Source: Candidatus Omnitrophota bacterium
GTDB lineage: Bacteria; Omnitrophota; Gorgyraeia; Duberdicusellales; 4484-171
Reading direction: 5' to 3'
DNA: 64,000 bases
Assembly (NCBI GenBank): GCA_023227945.1
Contig: JALOCC010000004.1
Location: forward strand, 1 to 64,000
In this document: piece by piece, positions 43,967 to 52,620 of the stretch
Numbering within the stretch: the first letter of the stretch is position 1
How the letters are laid out: each line of letters starts with the position of its first letter
Notes under the pieces: model-generated
Databases searched by the model: none
What the model was told of the DNA's origin: nothing
The model's input: the letters and a program-made list of their open reading frames with translations, nothing else
Translations under genes and position numbers: made by a program

Positions 43967-45523
43967 ATAATTAGCCGGGGCATCTATCCTTGCTGAAAGG
44001 CCTATTTTTGCAGAGCCTGGGTCAATTTTTATAATCTTTACTTTAAGCTTATCCGCTGGTTTTAGTTTTTCCATAATTTCTTTATCGATTTCTCCGGAAA
44101 AAACTAAACCTTCAAGCTCTTCTTCAAGCTTTACAAACACGCCGAAGTTCGTAACCTTTACAACTTCACCATCTAAGATTGTGTCTATCGGATATTTTGC
44201 CTGTATCGCATCCCATGGGTCGGCTGTTAACTGCTTCATTCCTAAAATTATTTTCCTGCTGGTTTTGTCTATGCCTAAAACCTTAAAACTTAAATTTGCG
44301 CCTCTTTTAAGAACTTCCTGGGCGCGGGTCACGCGTTTGGTCCAGGAGATATCTTCATTATAGACTACTCCTTCAAGGCCGTTTTCAAGCTCAGCATAAG
44401 CACAGCCGTCGCCGTAACCGGTTACTTTTCCTTTTACCTCTGAATCCATGGTTATCAGGTTTTCTACATCTTCCCATGGGTCGCGTTCTAAGTGTTTTAT
44501 GCTTAGGGAGATTTTCCTTTCGTTAGGCTCTATGCTGATGACTTTTGCTTCGATAGCGTCACCTACCGCAAACATTTCATAAAGGTTAAGGAATTTCTTA
44601 GTCCAGGAAATTTCGCTTACATGAACAAGGCCTTCGATTCCTTTTTCAAGCTCAACAAATATACCGTAATTCTGAATGTTTGTGATTCTACCCTTTATGG
44701 TGGTACCTGATGGGTATTTTTGTTCTATTTCTTTCCAGGGGTCAGGAGTTGTTTGTTTAAGGCCGAGAGAGATTTTTCCTTTTTCTTTATCGAAATTAAG
44801 AATCATTATCTGGATTTCATCTCCCACTGCAACTATTTCGGAAGGATGGCTGATTTTTTTCCAACTCATATCCGCGATATGAAGCAAGCCATCTAAACCG
44901 CCCAAATCTATAAACGCTCCGAAATTGGTAACGCTTTTTACCCTGCCCTTTAGGGTTTTACCTATCTCTATCTCTTCCCATATCTTTTTACGGGACATTT
45001 CTTTTTCCATTCTTACGGCATCTTTGCGTGAAAGAATGAAATTTTCTTTATTCCTGGTCATCTTTACTATCTGTAAGAAGCACTTTTTTGCAGCTTGCGG
45101 CTCTTCACCGGAGTGCCGGTAACCAGAAAGGCTTTGCGGCAAGAATCCTTCAACACCAAAAACCTCTACAATATAACCACCCTTTACTTTACGTAGTATC
45201 GAGCCTTCAACTAAATCGCCTTCTTTGTGCTCGTTTATCAACGTATACCAGCCTTTTGATTCTCTGGCACGCTTAAAAGAAAGGATTACCTTTCCTTCAT
45301 CGTTTTCAACGTTTTCCACGTACACGTCAACTTCCTTTAAATTCTCAATGTCCACACCTGCGAACTCATCGCGCGGTATCATACCTTCCGATTTGTAACC
45401 CACATCCACTATAACTTCTTTTTGGGTTACGCTGACAATTTTGCCTTTTACGATTTCTCCTTCCTTCAATTCCTTGATTGAAGCGTAATAGGCATTTTCC
45501 AATTCTGATGATACTTTTTCCAT
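43964..45523 (-). CDS. rpsA: 30S ribosomal protein S1
   Basis: RNA-binding protein that brings mRNA to the 30S subunit. There are 519 residues with six S1 OB-fold repeats at about 20-75, 100-160, 185-255, 272-342, 358-428 and 445-515. Characteristic pieces are VTNFGAFIDLGGLDGLLHI, IQNYGIFVELEKGIEGLVHV and VTNFGVFVKLEEELEGLVF. It follows plsC, as in many bacteria, but cmk is absent. It has its own promoter (45644-45672) and a folded leader. GGAGG lies about ten bases before ATG 45523. Confidence 0.95.
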   Translation of the reverse strand: MEKVSSELENAYYASIKELKEGEIVKGKIVSVTQKEVIVDVGYKSEGMIPRDEFAGVDIENLKEVDVYVENVENDEGKVILSFKRARESKGWYTLINEHKEGDLVEGSILRKVKGGYIVEVFGVEGFLPQSLSGYRHSGEEPQAAKKCFLQIVKMTRNKENFILSRKDAVRMEKEMSRKKIWEEIEIGKTLKGRVKSVTNFGAFIDLGGLDGLLHIADMSWKKISHPSEIVAVGDEIQIMILNFDKEKGKISLGLKQTTPDPWKEIEQKYPSGTTIKGRITNIQNYGIFVELEKGIEGLVHVSEISWTKKFLNLYEMFAVGDAIEAKVISIEPNERKISLSIKHLERDPWEDVENLITMDSEVKGKVTGYGDGCAYAELENGLEGVVYNEDISWTKRVTRAQEVLKRGANLSFKVLGIDKTSRKIILGMKQLTADPWDAIQAKYPIDTILDGEVVKVTNFGVFVKLEEELEGLVFSGEIDKEIMEKLKPADKLKVKIIKIDPGSAKIGLSARIDAPANY

Positions 45524-45580
45524 TAGCTTTAAACCTCCAATTTATCCCAGGTTAACCCAGAATTAAATATCTAATTTTTT

Positions 45581-45642
45581 CCCTGAAGTTGCCTTGCTAG
45601 ATATGCGATATCTGATAACAATCAAGGCGTTTACAGGGCAAC
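45581..45642 (-). promoter_or_regulatory. Structured rpsA leader
   Basis: In mRNA sense: GTTGCC (from 45641) can pair with GGCAAC (45593-45588), CCCTG with CAGGG (45585-45581), CCTTG with CAAGG, and AGATAT-cgc-ATATCT forms the tip. The GGCAAC and CAAGG arms overlap, so two folds exclude each other. It lies between the promoter and the S1 start, a possible S1 autoregulation site. Confidence 0.5.
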
Positions 45643-45643
45643 A

Positions 45644-45672
45644 ATTATCTCTTAAAGAATTATTTTTGTCAA
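45644..45672 (-). promoter_or_regulatory. rpsA promoter
   Basis: TTGACA (45667-45672), a 17-bp spacer and GATAAT (45644-45649) on the minus strand, followed by a leader of about 115 bases. Confidence 0.65.
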
Positions 45673-45675
45673 TAA

Positions 45676-45744
45676 CTATCAGCTTTCAGCGTTCAGGCAT
45701 CAGCTGTCAGCTGCTGAAGACTGAAAGCTGATGGCTGATGGCTA
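45676..45744. repeat. Intergenic word palindrome, CAGCTTTCAGC family
   Basis: Between plsC and the rpsA promoter. ATCAGCTTTCAGCGTTCAGG and CAGCTGTCAGC on the left; GAAGACTGAAAGCTGATGG on the right. Confidence 0.78.
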
Positions 45745-45746
45745 TT

Positions 45747-46316
45747 TTAAAGGCTTTTTATGGTTTCGACGACCTTTGCCGTCACCTGGTGGCGGGTATT
45801 CTGGCCTTCTAAGCCCTCTACTTTGGCAAAAATGACCTTTATTTTACCGAATCTTAAGAACTTAGCGCCTTTGGGAAGAACTTTGTCCGTTCCGTAAACT
45901 TTAGCCGCAATCACCGGCGCTTGGGAATTTTTGTAAAGAAAACCTACGCCTTCCTTAAAAGAATCATAATTAGTTGCGCGTGTGCCCTGCGGGAAAATCA
46001 GCAAAGGCCTATCTTCCAGTATTTTTAAGCTCAAGCGTAAAACATGTAAATCCGCCTGCCCTCTTTTAATGGGTATTACATTTATTTTTTTAAGAAATGC
46101 TGCAAATAATTTATTTTGGAATAATTCTTCCTTGGCAAGATAATTTAATTGCCTTGGGCAGACCATGCCGACAATTTCCGGGTCAAGGTAGCTTATGTGG
46201 TTTGATGCCAAAATAAAAGGCCCGGCTTTCGGAAATACGTCTTTTCCTTTTACCTCTATTTTACAGAACAAACTTACAATCAGGAAACAAAGCCCCTTAC
46301 AGATTTCATAAGTCAT
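45747..46316 (-). CDS. plsC: 1-acyl-sn-glycerol-3-phosphate acyltransferase
   Basis: Makes phosphatidic acid at the inner membrane. There are 189 residues. The catalytic HX4D is NHISYLD (about residues 38-44). The glycerol-phosphate site is FPQGTR (near 103), where the family often has FPEGTR. LLIFPQGTRATNYDSFKEG and PVIAAKVYGTDKVLP complete blocks 3 and 4. It overlaps the preceding mutase gene by 11 bp. The protein is short, as in many PlsC homologues of deep-branching bacteria. Confidence 0.9.
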   Translation of the reverse strand: MTYEICKGLCFLIVSLFCKIEVKGKDVFPKAGPFILASNHISYLDPEIVGMVCPRQLNYLAKEELFQNKLFAAFLKKINVIPIKRGQADLHVLRLSLKILEDRPLLIFPQGTRATNYDSFKEGVGFLYKNSQAPVIAAKVYGTDKVLPKGAKFLRFGKIKVIFAKVEGLEGQNTRHQVTAKVVETIKSL

Positions 46317-47697
46317 AGATCATTTTCTTGCCTAGAGAAAGCAACCTGTCTGCTTCTTGTTTAGATTTGCTTTCAGCATATACTCTGACAATCGGCTCTG
46401 TTCCTGACTGGCGAAACATAAGCCAGTTATCTTTTGTAATCAGCTTAATACCGTCTAACCTATTTATCCTTTCTATCTTTTTTCCGAAAAGTGAAGTAGG
46501 CAATTTTAAGCCGTTTACACTTTTTTTAAGGCTTTTTACGGGAATTGCCGTCCTGCTGTAAAACCATCTTCCGTAAGTTTTATACAAACCAGCTAAGAGT
46601 TTATCGTAACTCTTTTTTTCGATGGCCATCATTTCAAGCAATAAAAGCGCCGCGGCAGAACCATCTCTTTCGGGAATGTAGCCTTTAAAACCTATACCGC
46701 CGGCTTCTTCTCCGCCGATTGAAATAAGATTTTCCTTAAACAAGCTTGAAATATATTTAAAACCGACCGGCGTTTCGTAGCAAGCTACCCCAAGCGACAT
46801 AGCTACATCGTCTATGATATTGCTTCCAACCACGGTTTTGCCGATACCGCCTTGTTCATTTCTGTTTTTAGCCATATGGATACTTAAAAGCGGGAGTATC
46901 ACCTGCGCGTTTACGTAATTTCCCTGGCTGTCAAAGGTTGCAATCCTGTCTGCATCTCCGTCAAGCACGACACCTAAATCATATTCACCTGACTTCATCC
47001 TTTTTTCCATTTCTCTTAAGTTTTCCTCAATCGGCTCAGGATGAAATCCGCCAAACGAAGGGTTAAATTCATTGTGCAGATAATTTACCTTTATGTTGCA
47101 TTTACCCAGAACATGCTCGATGAAATTATCTCCCGCGCCATACATCACATCGACTAAAATATTAAGTTTCAATTTACGAATTTTGGGAAGGCTCACGAAT
47201 TTTTTCAGAAAATCGATATAAGCACAAGTTAAATCCTTCATTTCCAAAAGCTTTTTGGCTTTTGCGGATTCCAGCTCAAGCGACTTAGGTTTTGTTTTAT
47301 AAAGAAGGCTTTCGACACGATCGGTAATCGTCTTATCCGCTGCTGCGCCGTCTTTAGTCTTGATTTTAAGGCCGTTAAACTCAGCGCCGTTATGAGAAGC
47401 TGTAATCATCACGCCTAAATCGTATTTGCCGGCTAAAGCATGCAGGCTTACTGCGGGAGTAGGAACCGCGCGATTGGACAAAACTGCTTTTATTTTGTTT
47501 GCCGCAAGAACCAAAGCAACGGTTTTGGCAAACTCAGCTGACAAGAATCTGCAATCATAACCAATTATCACCTTCTTATTGCCTTTACCCTGTTTATGCA
47601 GATAATCGGCAATTGCCTGGGAAACTATCCGGACATTATCAAAAGTAAAATTATCAGCAATTACACCGCGCCAGCCGTCTGTACCGAATTTAATCAT
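46306..47697 (-). CDS. Phosphoglucomutase/phosphomannomutase family protein
   Basis: Alpha-D-phosphohexomutase of 463 residues. It interconverts hexose-1-phosphate and hexose-6-phosphate, feeding sugar nucleotides or glycogen. The start FGTDGWRGVIADNFT is typical. The phosphoserine loop is ITASHNGAEFNGLKI (family TASHNP, here Asn-Gly). The metal loop is VVLDGDADR near 240, and the sugar loop is GGEEAGGIGFKG. RQSGTEPIVRVY forms the phosphate-binding C-terminal loop. AAGGAG precedes ATG 47697. Substrate choice (glucose, mannose or glucosamine) is uncertain. Confidence 0.9.
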   Translation of the reverse strand: MIKFGTDGWRGVIADNFTFDNVRIVSQAIADYLHKQGKGNKKVIIGYDCRFLSAEFAKTVALVLAANKIKAVLSNRAVPTPAVSLHALAGKYDLGVMITASHNGAEFNGLKIKTKDGAAADKTITDRVESLLYKTKPKSLELESAKAKKLLEMKDLTCAYIDFLKKFVSLPKIRKLKLNILVDVMYGAGDNFIEHVLGKCNIKVNYLHNEFNPSFGGFHPEPIEENLREMEKRMKSGEYDLGVVLDGDADRIATFDSQGNYVNAQVILPLLSIHMAKNRNEQGGIGKTVVGSNIIDDVAMSLGVACYETPVGFKYISSLFKENLISIGGEEAGGIGFKGYIPERDGSAAALLLLEMMAIEKKSYDKLLAGLYKTYGRWFYSRTAIPVKSLKKSVNGLKLPTSLFGKKIERINRLDGIKLITKDNWLMFRQSGTEPIVRVYAESKSKQEADRLLSLGKKMIYDL

Positions 47698-47714
47698 TTG
47701 GTTAACTCCTTTCT

Positions 47715-47771
47715 AAAAGCTGTCAGCTCTCAGTCGTCAGTCCTCAGCTGAAAGCTGATGGCTGAAAGCTT
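47715..47771. repeat. Intergenic word palindrome, CAGCTCTCAGTCGTCAG family
   Basis: Between nadD and the phosphohexomutase. AGCTGTCAGCTCTCAGTCG on the left; CAGCTGAAAGCTGATGGCTG on the right. Confidence 0.76.
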
Positions 47772-48331
47772 TATTTATATAATTTATGCTTTTCTATGTA
47801 CCCCGCCACGCTATCAGTAACAAGGTATTTTACAGAAAATCCTTTTTTTATCAACCCTCTTATGTAAGAAGAAGAAATTCCCATCTGCACAATCTGCGCG
47901 ATTATGAATCTGTTTTTTGTTTCCAAGGGATATGCCCGGCGCTTGGCAACGACAATTTTTACTGCTTTTTTTAAGCTTTCAAAATATTTCCAGGTAGGAA
48001 AATCATTAGCCAGGTCGGAACCAACTATAAGGATAAATTGCGCGCGTTTAAATTTATTTTTAAGCTCGCGTACAGTATCTATCGTGTAAGAAACGCCGCC
48101 GCGTTTTATTTCTAAATCAAGCGCCTCAAAACGGCTGTCTCCTTTTACCGCAAGCTTAACCATATTAAGCCTGTCGCGGCCTTTTACATTGTGGCTTTCT
48201 TTGTGCGGCGGGATATTGGTAGGAATAAAAAAAATCTTATCCAGAGAAAGCTTTTGCGCTACTTCCTGAGCAAGTATTAAATGTCCGACGTGCGGCGGGT
48301 TAAACGTTCCGCCTAAAATTCCTATTTTCAT
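47771..48331 (-). CDS. nadD: Nicotinate-nucleotide adenylyltransferase
   Basis: Adenylates nicotinate mononucleotide in NAD synthesis. There are 186 residues. The nucleotide-binding start is GILGGTFNPPHVGHL (HxGH motif). FIPTNIPPHKE and RLNMVKLAV give the substrate loop, and GISSSYIRGLIKKG is the family ISSTxIR motif. Neither this start nor its copy (49031-49071) has a strong ribosome binding site. Gene order with proA, proB, obgE and rplU is a common bacterial neighbourhood, here interrupted by a nucleotidyltransferase gene. Confidence 0.94.
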   Translation of the reverse strand: MKIGILGGTFNPPHVGHLILAQEVAQKLSLDKIFFIPTNIPPHKESHNVKGRDRLNMVKLAVKGDSRFEALDLEIKRGGVSYTIDTVRELKNKFKRAQFILIVGSDLANDFPTWKYFESLKKAVKIVVAKRRAYPLETKNRFIIAQIVQMGISSSYIRGLIKKGFSVKYLVTDSVAGYIEKHKLYK

Positions 48332-48466
48332 ATTTTCATTTCGCGTTCGACAAACTGCCGGTGAATCTTTTTTTTATGATTGATAAATTTATTAAAAAAT
48401 ATAACAAAACGTAAATATGTTTCTATGCGTTTTTTTTCGCTAACAGTATTCGGTATAATTTTATGT

Positions 48467-49012
48467 TTATTTACCATAATTATTTTTCAATTCTTCATAT
48501 AATGTAGCTAAATTAAATAAAGCAAAATGTTTTTTTATGATTTCCCAATCCAACTCACTTAAGTTTGCCGTTATCAAACTTTTAATGTCCTCTAATTCGA
48601 AAACTTTGCGTTCCGGGCGATTTACAAATGCCTGTACTTTTAAACCAATTATGTCCTCCGGCAAAAGCACTTTTATGGCTATGGTTTTTTCGAATAAATT
48701 TTTCTCAACTGCTCTTTTTAGCATTTCTAAAGAAGGTTTCCTAAACGCATACAAAAAATCAATACTGCCGAATATCGCAGCAGGGTGCTCAAATTGTATA
48801 ACATTTTCTGATTCATAAATAATATCATACATATTCTGTTTCATCATTTTCTTAAGAAATGTATTGTATTTCTTGTCGATAAGAAAGTCTAAATCATTAG
48901 TAGCCCTGACTACTCCATACACACCCAGGGCGAACCCGCCAATAAGTGCATAATCTATCTTGTTTTTTTCAAATATATCTATCAATTTTTTTAATACTGT
49001 TTTAAAATCCAT
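48467..49012 (-). CDS. Nucleotidyltransferase-fold protein (MNT/AbiEii-like)
   Basis: A 181-residue protein with the minimal nucleotidyltransferase signature: DYALIGGFALGVYGVVRATN followed by DLDFLIDKK (GG...DxD pattern, about residues 20-47) and SIDFLYA as the third acidic strand. The second half is helical (LLPEDIIGLKVQAFVNRPER), as in DUF6036/AbiEii-related transferases. Such proteins are often toxin or antitoxin partners or domesticated enzymes. No partner gene is adjacent. It is flanked by nadD and an exact 41-bp copy of the nadD start, which suggests recent insertion. Confidence 0.72.
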   Translation of the reverse strand: MDFKTVLKKLIDIFEKNKIDYALIGGFALGVYGVVRATNDLDFLIDKKYNTFLKKMMKQNMYDIIYESENVIQFEHPAAIFGSIDFLYAFRKPSLEMLKRAVEKNLFEKTIAIKVLLPEDIIGLKVQAFVNRPERKVFELEDIKSLITANLSELDWEIIKKHFALFNLATLYEELKNNYGK

Positions 49013-49030
49013 CTTTCTTCCACTCTCTAA

Positions 49031-49071
49031 GCGGCGGGTTAAACGTTCCGCCTAAAATTCCTATTTTCATA
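49031..49071 (-). pseudogene. Duplicated 5' end of nadD
   Basis: 41 bp identical to 48292-48332: the nadD ATG and twelve codons (MKIGILGGTFNPP), after which the reading frame leaves nadD. The real nadD lies 700 bp downstream beyond the nucleotidyltransferase gene. Confidence 0.92.
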
Positions 49072-49078
49072 ATAATTT

Positions 49079-49166
49079 AGTCCACAGTCCATAGAGAGCG
49101 AAGCCTCCCCACAGGGGACCATAATCCATAGTTTTAAATCTGTGAACTATCGACTGTCGACTATGG
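49079..49166. repeat. Intergenic word palindrome, AGTCCACAGTCCATAG family
   Basis: Between proA and the nadD copy. AGTCCACAGTCCATAG and ATAATCCATAG on the left around an AGAGCGAAGCCTCCCC module; CTATCGACTGTCGACTATGG on the right. A close relative is at 56580-56715. Confidence 0.76.
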
Positions 49167-49167
49167 A

Positions 49168-50418
49168 CTATTCCCTTACCTGCCCGTCCCCTTCAACCAC
49201 CCATTTGTAAGTAGTAAGCTCCGTAAGCCCCATTGGGCCGCGGGCGTGGATTTTATCGGTAGATATGCCTATCTCAGCGCCTAGGCCAAACTGAAAGCCG
49301 TCGCTAAAACGGGTTGAAATATTTACGAAACAGCAGGCAGAATCAACTTCTTTTGTAAATTTTGCCGCTTTGCTTAAATCTTTCGTGACAATTGCGTCTG
49401 TGTGGTGAGAGCCGTAAAAATTTATATGAGAAATTGCACTATCGATATTTGCCACAACTTTTATCGTAACTATCAAATCGAGGTATTCAGCAAACCAATC
49501 CGCATCTTTGGCTTTTTTTATGCCTTTTAATATCCGGCAGGTTTTGCTATCCCCTCTTATTTCCACTTTATATTTATCAAGTTCTTTTTTTAACAAAGGA
49601 AGGAAATTATTTGCCACATCTTGATGCACAAGAATTTTTTCAACGGCATTGCACACTGAAGGCCTTTGCACTTTGGCATTTACACAAATGCGTAAGGCTT
49701 TGCCTATGTCTAATGCCTTATCTACGAATATATGGCATACTCCTTTATAATGTTTTATTACTGGAATTTTGGAACTTTCTACGACTTTACGTATGAGAGC
49801 TTCTCCGCCTCTTGGAATAACCAGGTCTATGTATTCATTTTCGGAAAGTAACAAATCAACTATTTTATGTTCTGTTTTCTCGATGATAAAAAAAGGCTCG
49901 AAGTTTATGCCGCTGGATTGTATTGCTTTTTTAAGAATTTTTCCTATGGCTCTATTTGAATTTATAGAATCTCCTCCGCCGCGAAGTATCGCAACGTTAG
50001 AAGATTTAAAAAGAAGCCCCACGCAGTCGCTCGTTACATTGGGCCGCGCTTCGAAAATTACGAGGATAACTCCGATAGGAATTCTTACTTTTTTAAGCTT
50101 AAGGCCGTTTGGCCGTTGCCACTCGCCGATAACTTTTCCAACGGGGTCGGGCAGCTTTGCAATTTCTTTTAGAGAGTTGCTCATTTCATTTAAACGTTTA
50201 TCGGAAAGCGTAAGGCGGTCGATGAAACTTTGCTGTAATTTATTTTTTATGGCGGTTTTAACATCTTTCGCGTTTTCTTTAAGAATAAAATCCTTATTCG
50301 CGATGAGATAATCAGCCATTTGAAATAGTATGGCGTTCTTTTTTTCGCTATCGAGCTGCGATAGCTTATAGCTGGCCTCTTTCGCTTTTTTGACTAGATT
50401 TTTTACGTATTTTTGCAT
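49168..50418 (-). CDS. proA: Gamma-glutamyl phosphate reductase
   Basis: Second enzyme of proline synthesis, NADPH-dependent. There are 416 residues. Family pieces are GVILVIFEARPNVTSDCVGL, LIKSSN-like LLFKSSNVAILRGGG, and KVQRPSVCNAVEKIL with the catalytic Cys near 255. FGLGAEIGISTDKIHARGPM and ELTTYKW end the protein. It works with proB just upstream, separated by a 64-bp palindrome. Confidence 0.96.
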   Translation of the reverse strand: MQKYVKNLVKKAKEASYKLSQLDSEKKNAILFQMADYLIANKDFILKENAKDVKTAIKNKLQQSFIDRLTLSDKRLNEMSNSLKEIAKLPDPVGKVIGEWQRPNGLKLKKVRIPIGVILVIFEARPNVTSDCVGLLFKSSNVAILRGGGDSINSNRAIGKILKKAIQSSGINFEPFFIIEKTEHKIVDLLLSENEYIDLVIPRGGEALIRKVVESSKIPVIKHYKGVCHIFVDKALDIGKALRICVNAKVQRPSVCNAVEKILVHQDVANNFLPLLKKELDKYKVEIRGDSKTCRILKGIKKAKDADWFAEYLDLIVTIKVVANIDSAISHINFYGSHHTDAIVTKDLSKAAKFTKEVDSACCFVNISTRFSDGFQFGLGAEIGISTDKIHARGPMGLTELTTYKWVVEGDGQVRE

Positions 50419-50423
50419 AGATA

Positions 50424-50486
50424 AAGCTTTCAGCCTTCAGTCGTCAGTCTTCAGCCGAAAGCTGATAGCTGATGACTGATAGCTGG
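50424..50486. repeat. Intergenic word palindrome, CTTTCAGCCTTCAGTCG family
   Basis: Between proB and proA. AAGCTTTCAGCCTTCAGTCG on the left; CCGAAAGCTGATAGCTGATG on the right. Confidence 0.76.
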
Positions 50487-51530
50487 TTATTGTTTTTTTA
50501 CAAAGTTATTCCTGTGTATAACTTCTTTTTCGAATTTCTTGCTGCGGCAGTTAGCTAATTCATCCGAAGAATAATTAACAATACCACAACCCAGGATATT
50601 TTCGTTTTCGTCTAAAACCTCGACAGAATCCCCTCTTTTAAAATCCTGCTCTGTCCTGATGATGCCTACGCAAAGAAGGCTTTTGCCGTGGTTCAATACT
50701 GCTTCTTTCGCGCCAGTATCTACATAAATTTTACCTTTTATTTTTTTACTAAAAGCAATCCATCTCTTGCGGGCCTTGCACACGGCGTCTTGCGCCAAAA
50801 ATGTTGTGCCTAAATTTTCTCCGCCTACAATGCGCGAGATAACTCTTTCAGTGTGGCCGGAAGCAATAATCATCTTTATGCCTGAGCAAGTGGCAATTTT
50901 TCCTGCCTCGAGTTTCGTAGACATACCACCGCTCGTAAAGGCTTTACCTTTGGTTTTCACTAATGCGGAAATTTTTTCATCAATTTTGGTAACTGTATCT
51001 ATTATTTTATCTTTATCCATAAGCCCGGGAACGTCTGATAATATAATTAAAGTCTGCGCACGAACCAAATCCCCTACCAGAGCCGAAAGCCTGTCGTTAT
51101 CGCCGAATTTTATCTCATCGAAAGATATGGCATCATTTTCATTTATTATCGGAATAATATCCAGCGAAAGGAGCTTGTTTATCGTGTTTCGTGCGTTTAA
51201 AAAGCGCTTACGGTTATCAAAGTCATCCCAGGTAAGAAGAATCTGCGCGCAGGCCCTGGTATGCTTTTTAAATTGAGCGGTATATGCATCCATAAGTATA
51301 ATTTGGCCAAGGGATGCAAGCGCCATAAGATGAGCTGTATCGTTTGGCTTTTTGCGAAGCTCCAGCTTATCTGCGCCGCAAGCAATTGCGCCGCTACTTA
51401 CGAGAATAACCTTAAACCCAAGTTTTTGCGCTTCTAAAACATCTTTTACAAGCGCCTCAACCAAAGAATTATTCAGCTTTCCAGATGGGGCAATTATGCT
51501 GCTACCGACTTTTACGACGATTTTTTTCAT
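50487..51530 (-). CDS. proB: Glutamate 5-kinase with PUA domain
   Basis: First enzyme of proline synthesis; phosphorylates glutamate. There are 347 residues. The amino-acid kinase fold (1-250) shows KIVVKVGSSIIAPSGK, LVSSGAIACGADKL, PIINENDAISFDE and FTSGGMSTKLEAGKIAT. A C-terminal PUA domain (about 270-345) has GKIYVDTGAKEAVLNHGKSL and VLDENENILGCGIVNYSS. It starts seven bases after the obgE stop. Confidence 0.96.
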   Translation of the reverse strand: MKKIVVKVGSSIIAPSGKLNNSLVEALVKDVLEAQKLGFKVILVSSGAIACGADKLELRKKPNDTAHLMALASLGQIILMDAYTAQFKKHTRACAQILLTWDDFDNRKRFLNARNTINKLLSLDIIPIINENDAISFDEIKFGDNDRLSALVGDLVRAQTLIILSDVPGLMDKDKIIDTVTKIDEKISALVKTKGKAFTSGGMSTKLEAGKIATCSGIKMIIASGHTERVISRIVGGENLGTTFLAQDAVCKARKRWIAFSKKIKGKIYVDTGAKEAVLNHGKSLLCVGIIRTEQDFKRGDSVEVLDENENILGCGIVNYSSDELANCRSKKFEKEVIHRNNFVKKQ

Positions 51531-51537
51531 TTTTCAG

Positions 51538-52458
51538 TTATTTTACAAAATGTTTTATTAGCTTTTTCTTCAATTCCTCAATACCTGTATCGTCAATTGT
51601 TGAAACAGGTATAACTCCTTTTAAATTAATGGTATTTCTATCTATTTTATCAACTTTATTCAATAAGTAAAAAATTTTTTTACCGCTGGTTAGAAGTTTA
51701 TCGAATGAGGAAATTTCCTTCTTGAGAGCGGAAAATTCGCTTTTAAACTCACAGTGATTATCGCTGACAAGTAAGATTATTTTACTACGGAATAGGTGTT
51801 TAAGAAAACTATTTTCTAGGTAAATATTTTTTGAATTTTTCTTGATAGGAGGGGTATCCATTATTGTGAATTTCCTGGATTCAAACTCTACGGGTGCCCA
51901 GATGCAGGCCCTGGTGGTAAAAGGATAATCTGCTACTGCGTAAGATTTTCCGGTAAGCTTATTAAAGAGAGAAGTTTTGCCGCTATTTGCAAATCCGGCT
52001 ATGGCGACATCGTTGGGAATACAGTAATAAAGAATTGCTTCTTTTTCCTCTCCGCTTTGGGCTGGCAGGCTGTATAGTTTTTTGAAGTTTCCTTTTCCGC
52101 CGGCACCACCCTTGCAAATTAAATATTCCTGACTATCTTCGTTTAAATCAATAATGAGATTTCCATCTAAATCAACGATTTGCGTGCCTTTAGGGACATA
52201 AACAAAAAGGCTTTCCCCGTGTTTTCCTTTCTTGTTATACTCTTTGCCTTTTTCTCCGTCTTCGGCAACAAATTTTCTTCTTTCGTTGAATTTAATCAGA
52301 TCTGAAAGATGAGGGCTTACTTTTAAAATAACGTCACCGCCGCGGCCGCCGTCGCCGCCGCCGCCGATTACGCGGCGGGCAGAATACTTCATAGAAGAAA
52401 ACGAGCCTTCTCCGCCACAACCTGCTTTGAAATAGACTTTTACTTCGTCGATAATCAT
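51538..52458 (-). CDS. obgE: Divergent, short Obg-family GTPase
   Basis: Obg acts in late 50S subunit assembly and stress control. This version has 306 residues, against about 340-430 usually. The Obg glycine-rich domain is present (1-155: VIGGGGDGGRGGDVILKV, KGGAGGKGNFKKL) but lacks the usual REKYVPKGGP stretch. In the G domain the P-loop GFANSGKTSL, switch I DYPFTT and G4 NKVD are kept. G3 reads MDTPPIKKN where Obg has DxPGLIEGA, so the invariant Gly is lost. The OCT C-terminal domain is missing. rpmA, usually between rplU and obgE, is not there. Confidence 0.88.
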   Translation of the reverse strand: MIIDEVKVYFKAGCGGEGSFSSMKYSARRVIGGGGDGGRGGDVILKVSPHLSDLIKFNERRKFVAEDGEKGKEYNKKGKHGESLFVYVPKGTQIVDLDGNLIIDLNEDSQEYLICKGGAGGKGNFKKLYSLPAQSGEEKEAILYYCIPNDVAIAGFANSGKTSLFNKLTGKSYAVADYPFTTRACIWAPVEFESRKFTIMDTPPIKKNSKNIYLENSFLKHLFRSKIILLVSDNHCEFKSEFSALKKEISSFDKLLTSGKKIFYLLNKVDKIDRNTINLKGVIPVSTIDDTGIEELKKKLIKHFVK

Positions 52459-52472
52459 ATGTTATTTCTATT

Positions 52473-52620
52473 ATAAATAACCAAGCTCCAAGATACAATA
52501 ACCAAACAATGGCCAATAATCAATATTCAATAACCAAACAAAAAATAATAAACCGTTTGATCATTGGTCATTGAATATTGGAATTTGTTTGGAATTTGTA
52601 TCTTGGTTATTGGTTATTTA
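52473..52620. repeat. Long intergenic word palindrome, ATAACCAAGCTCCAAG family
   Basis: Fills the rplU-obgE gap where rpmA would be expected. ATAACCAAGCTCCAAGATAC and CAATATTCAATAACCAAAC on the left; ATTGGTCATTGAATATTGG and ATCTTGGTTATTGGTTAT on the right. Confidence 0.8.
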
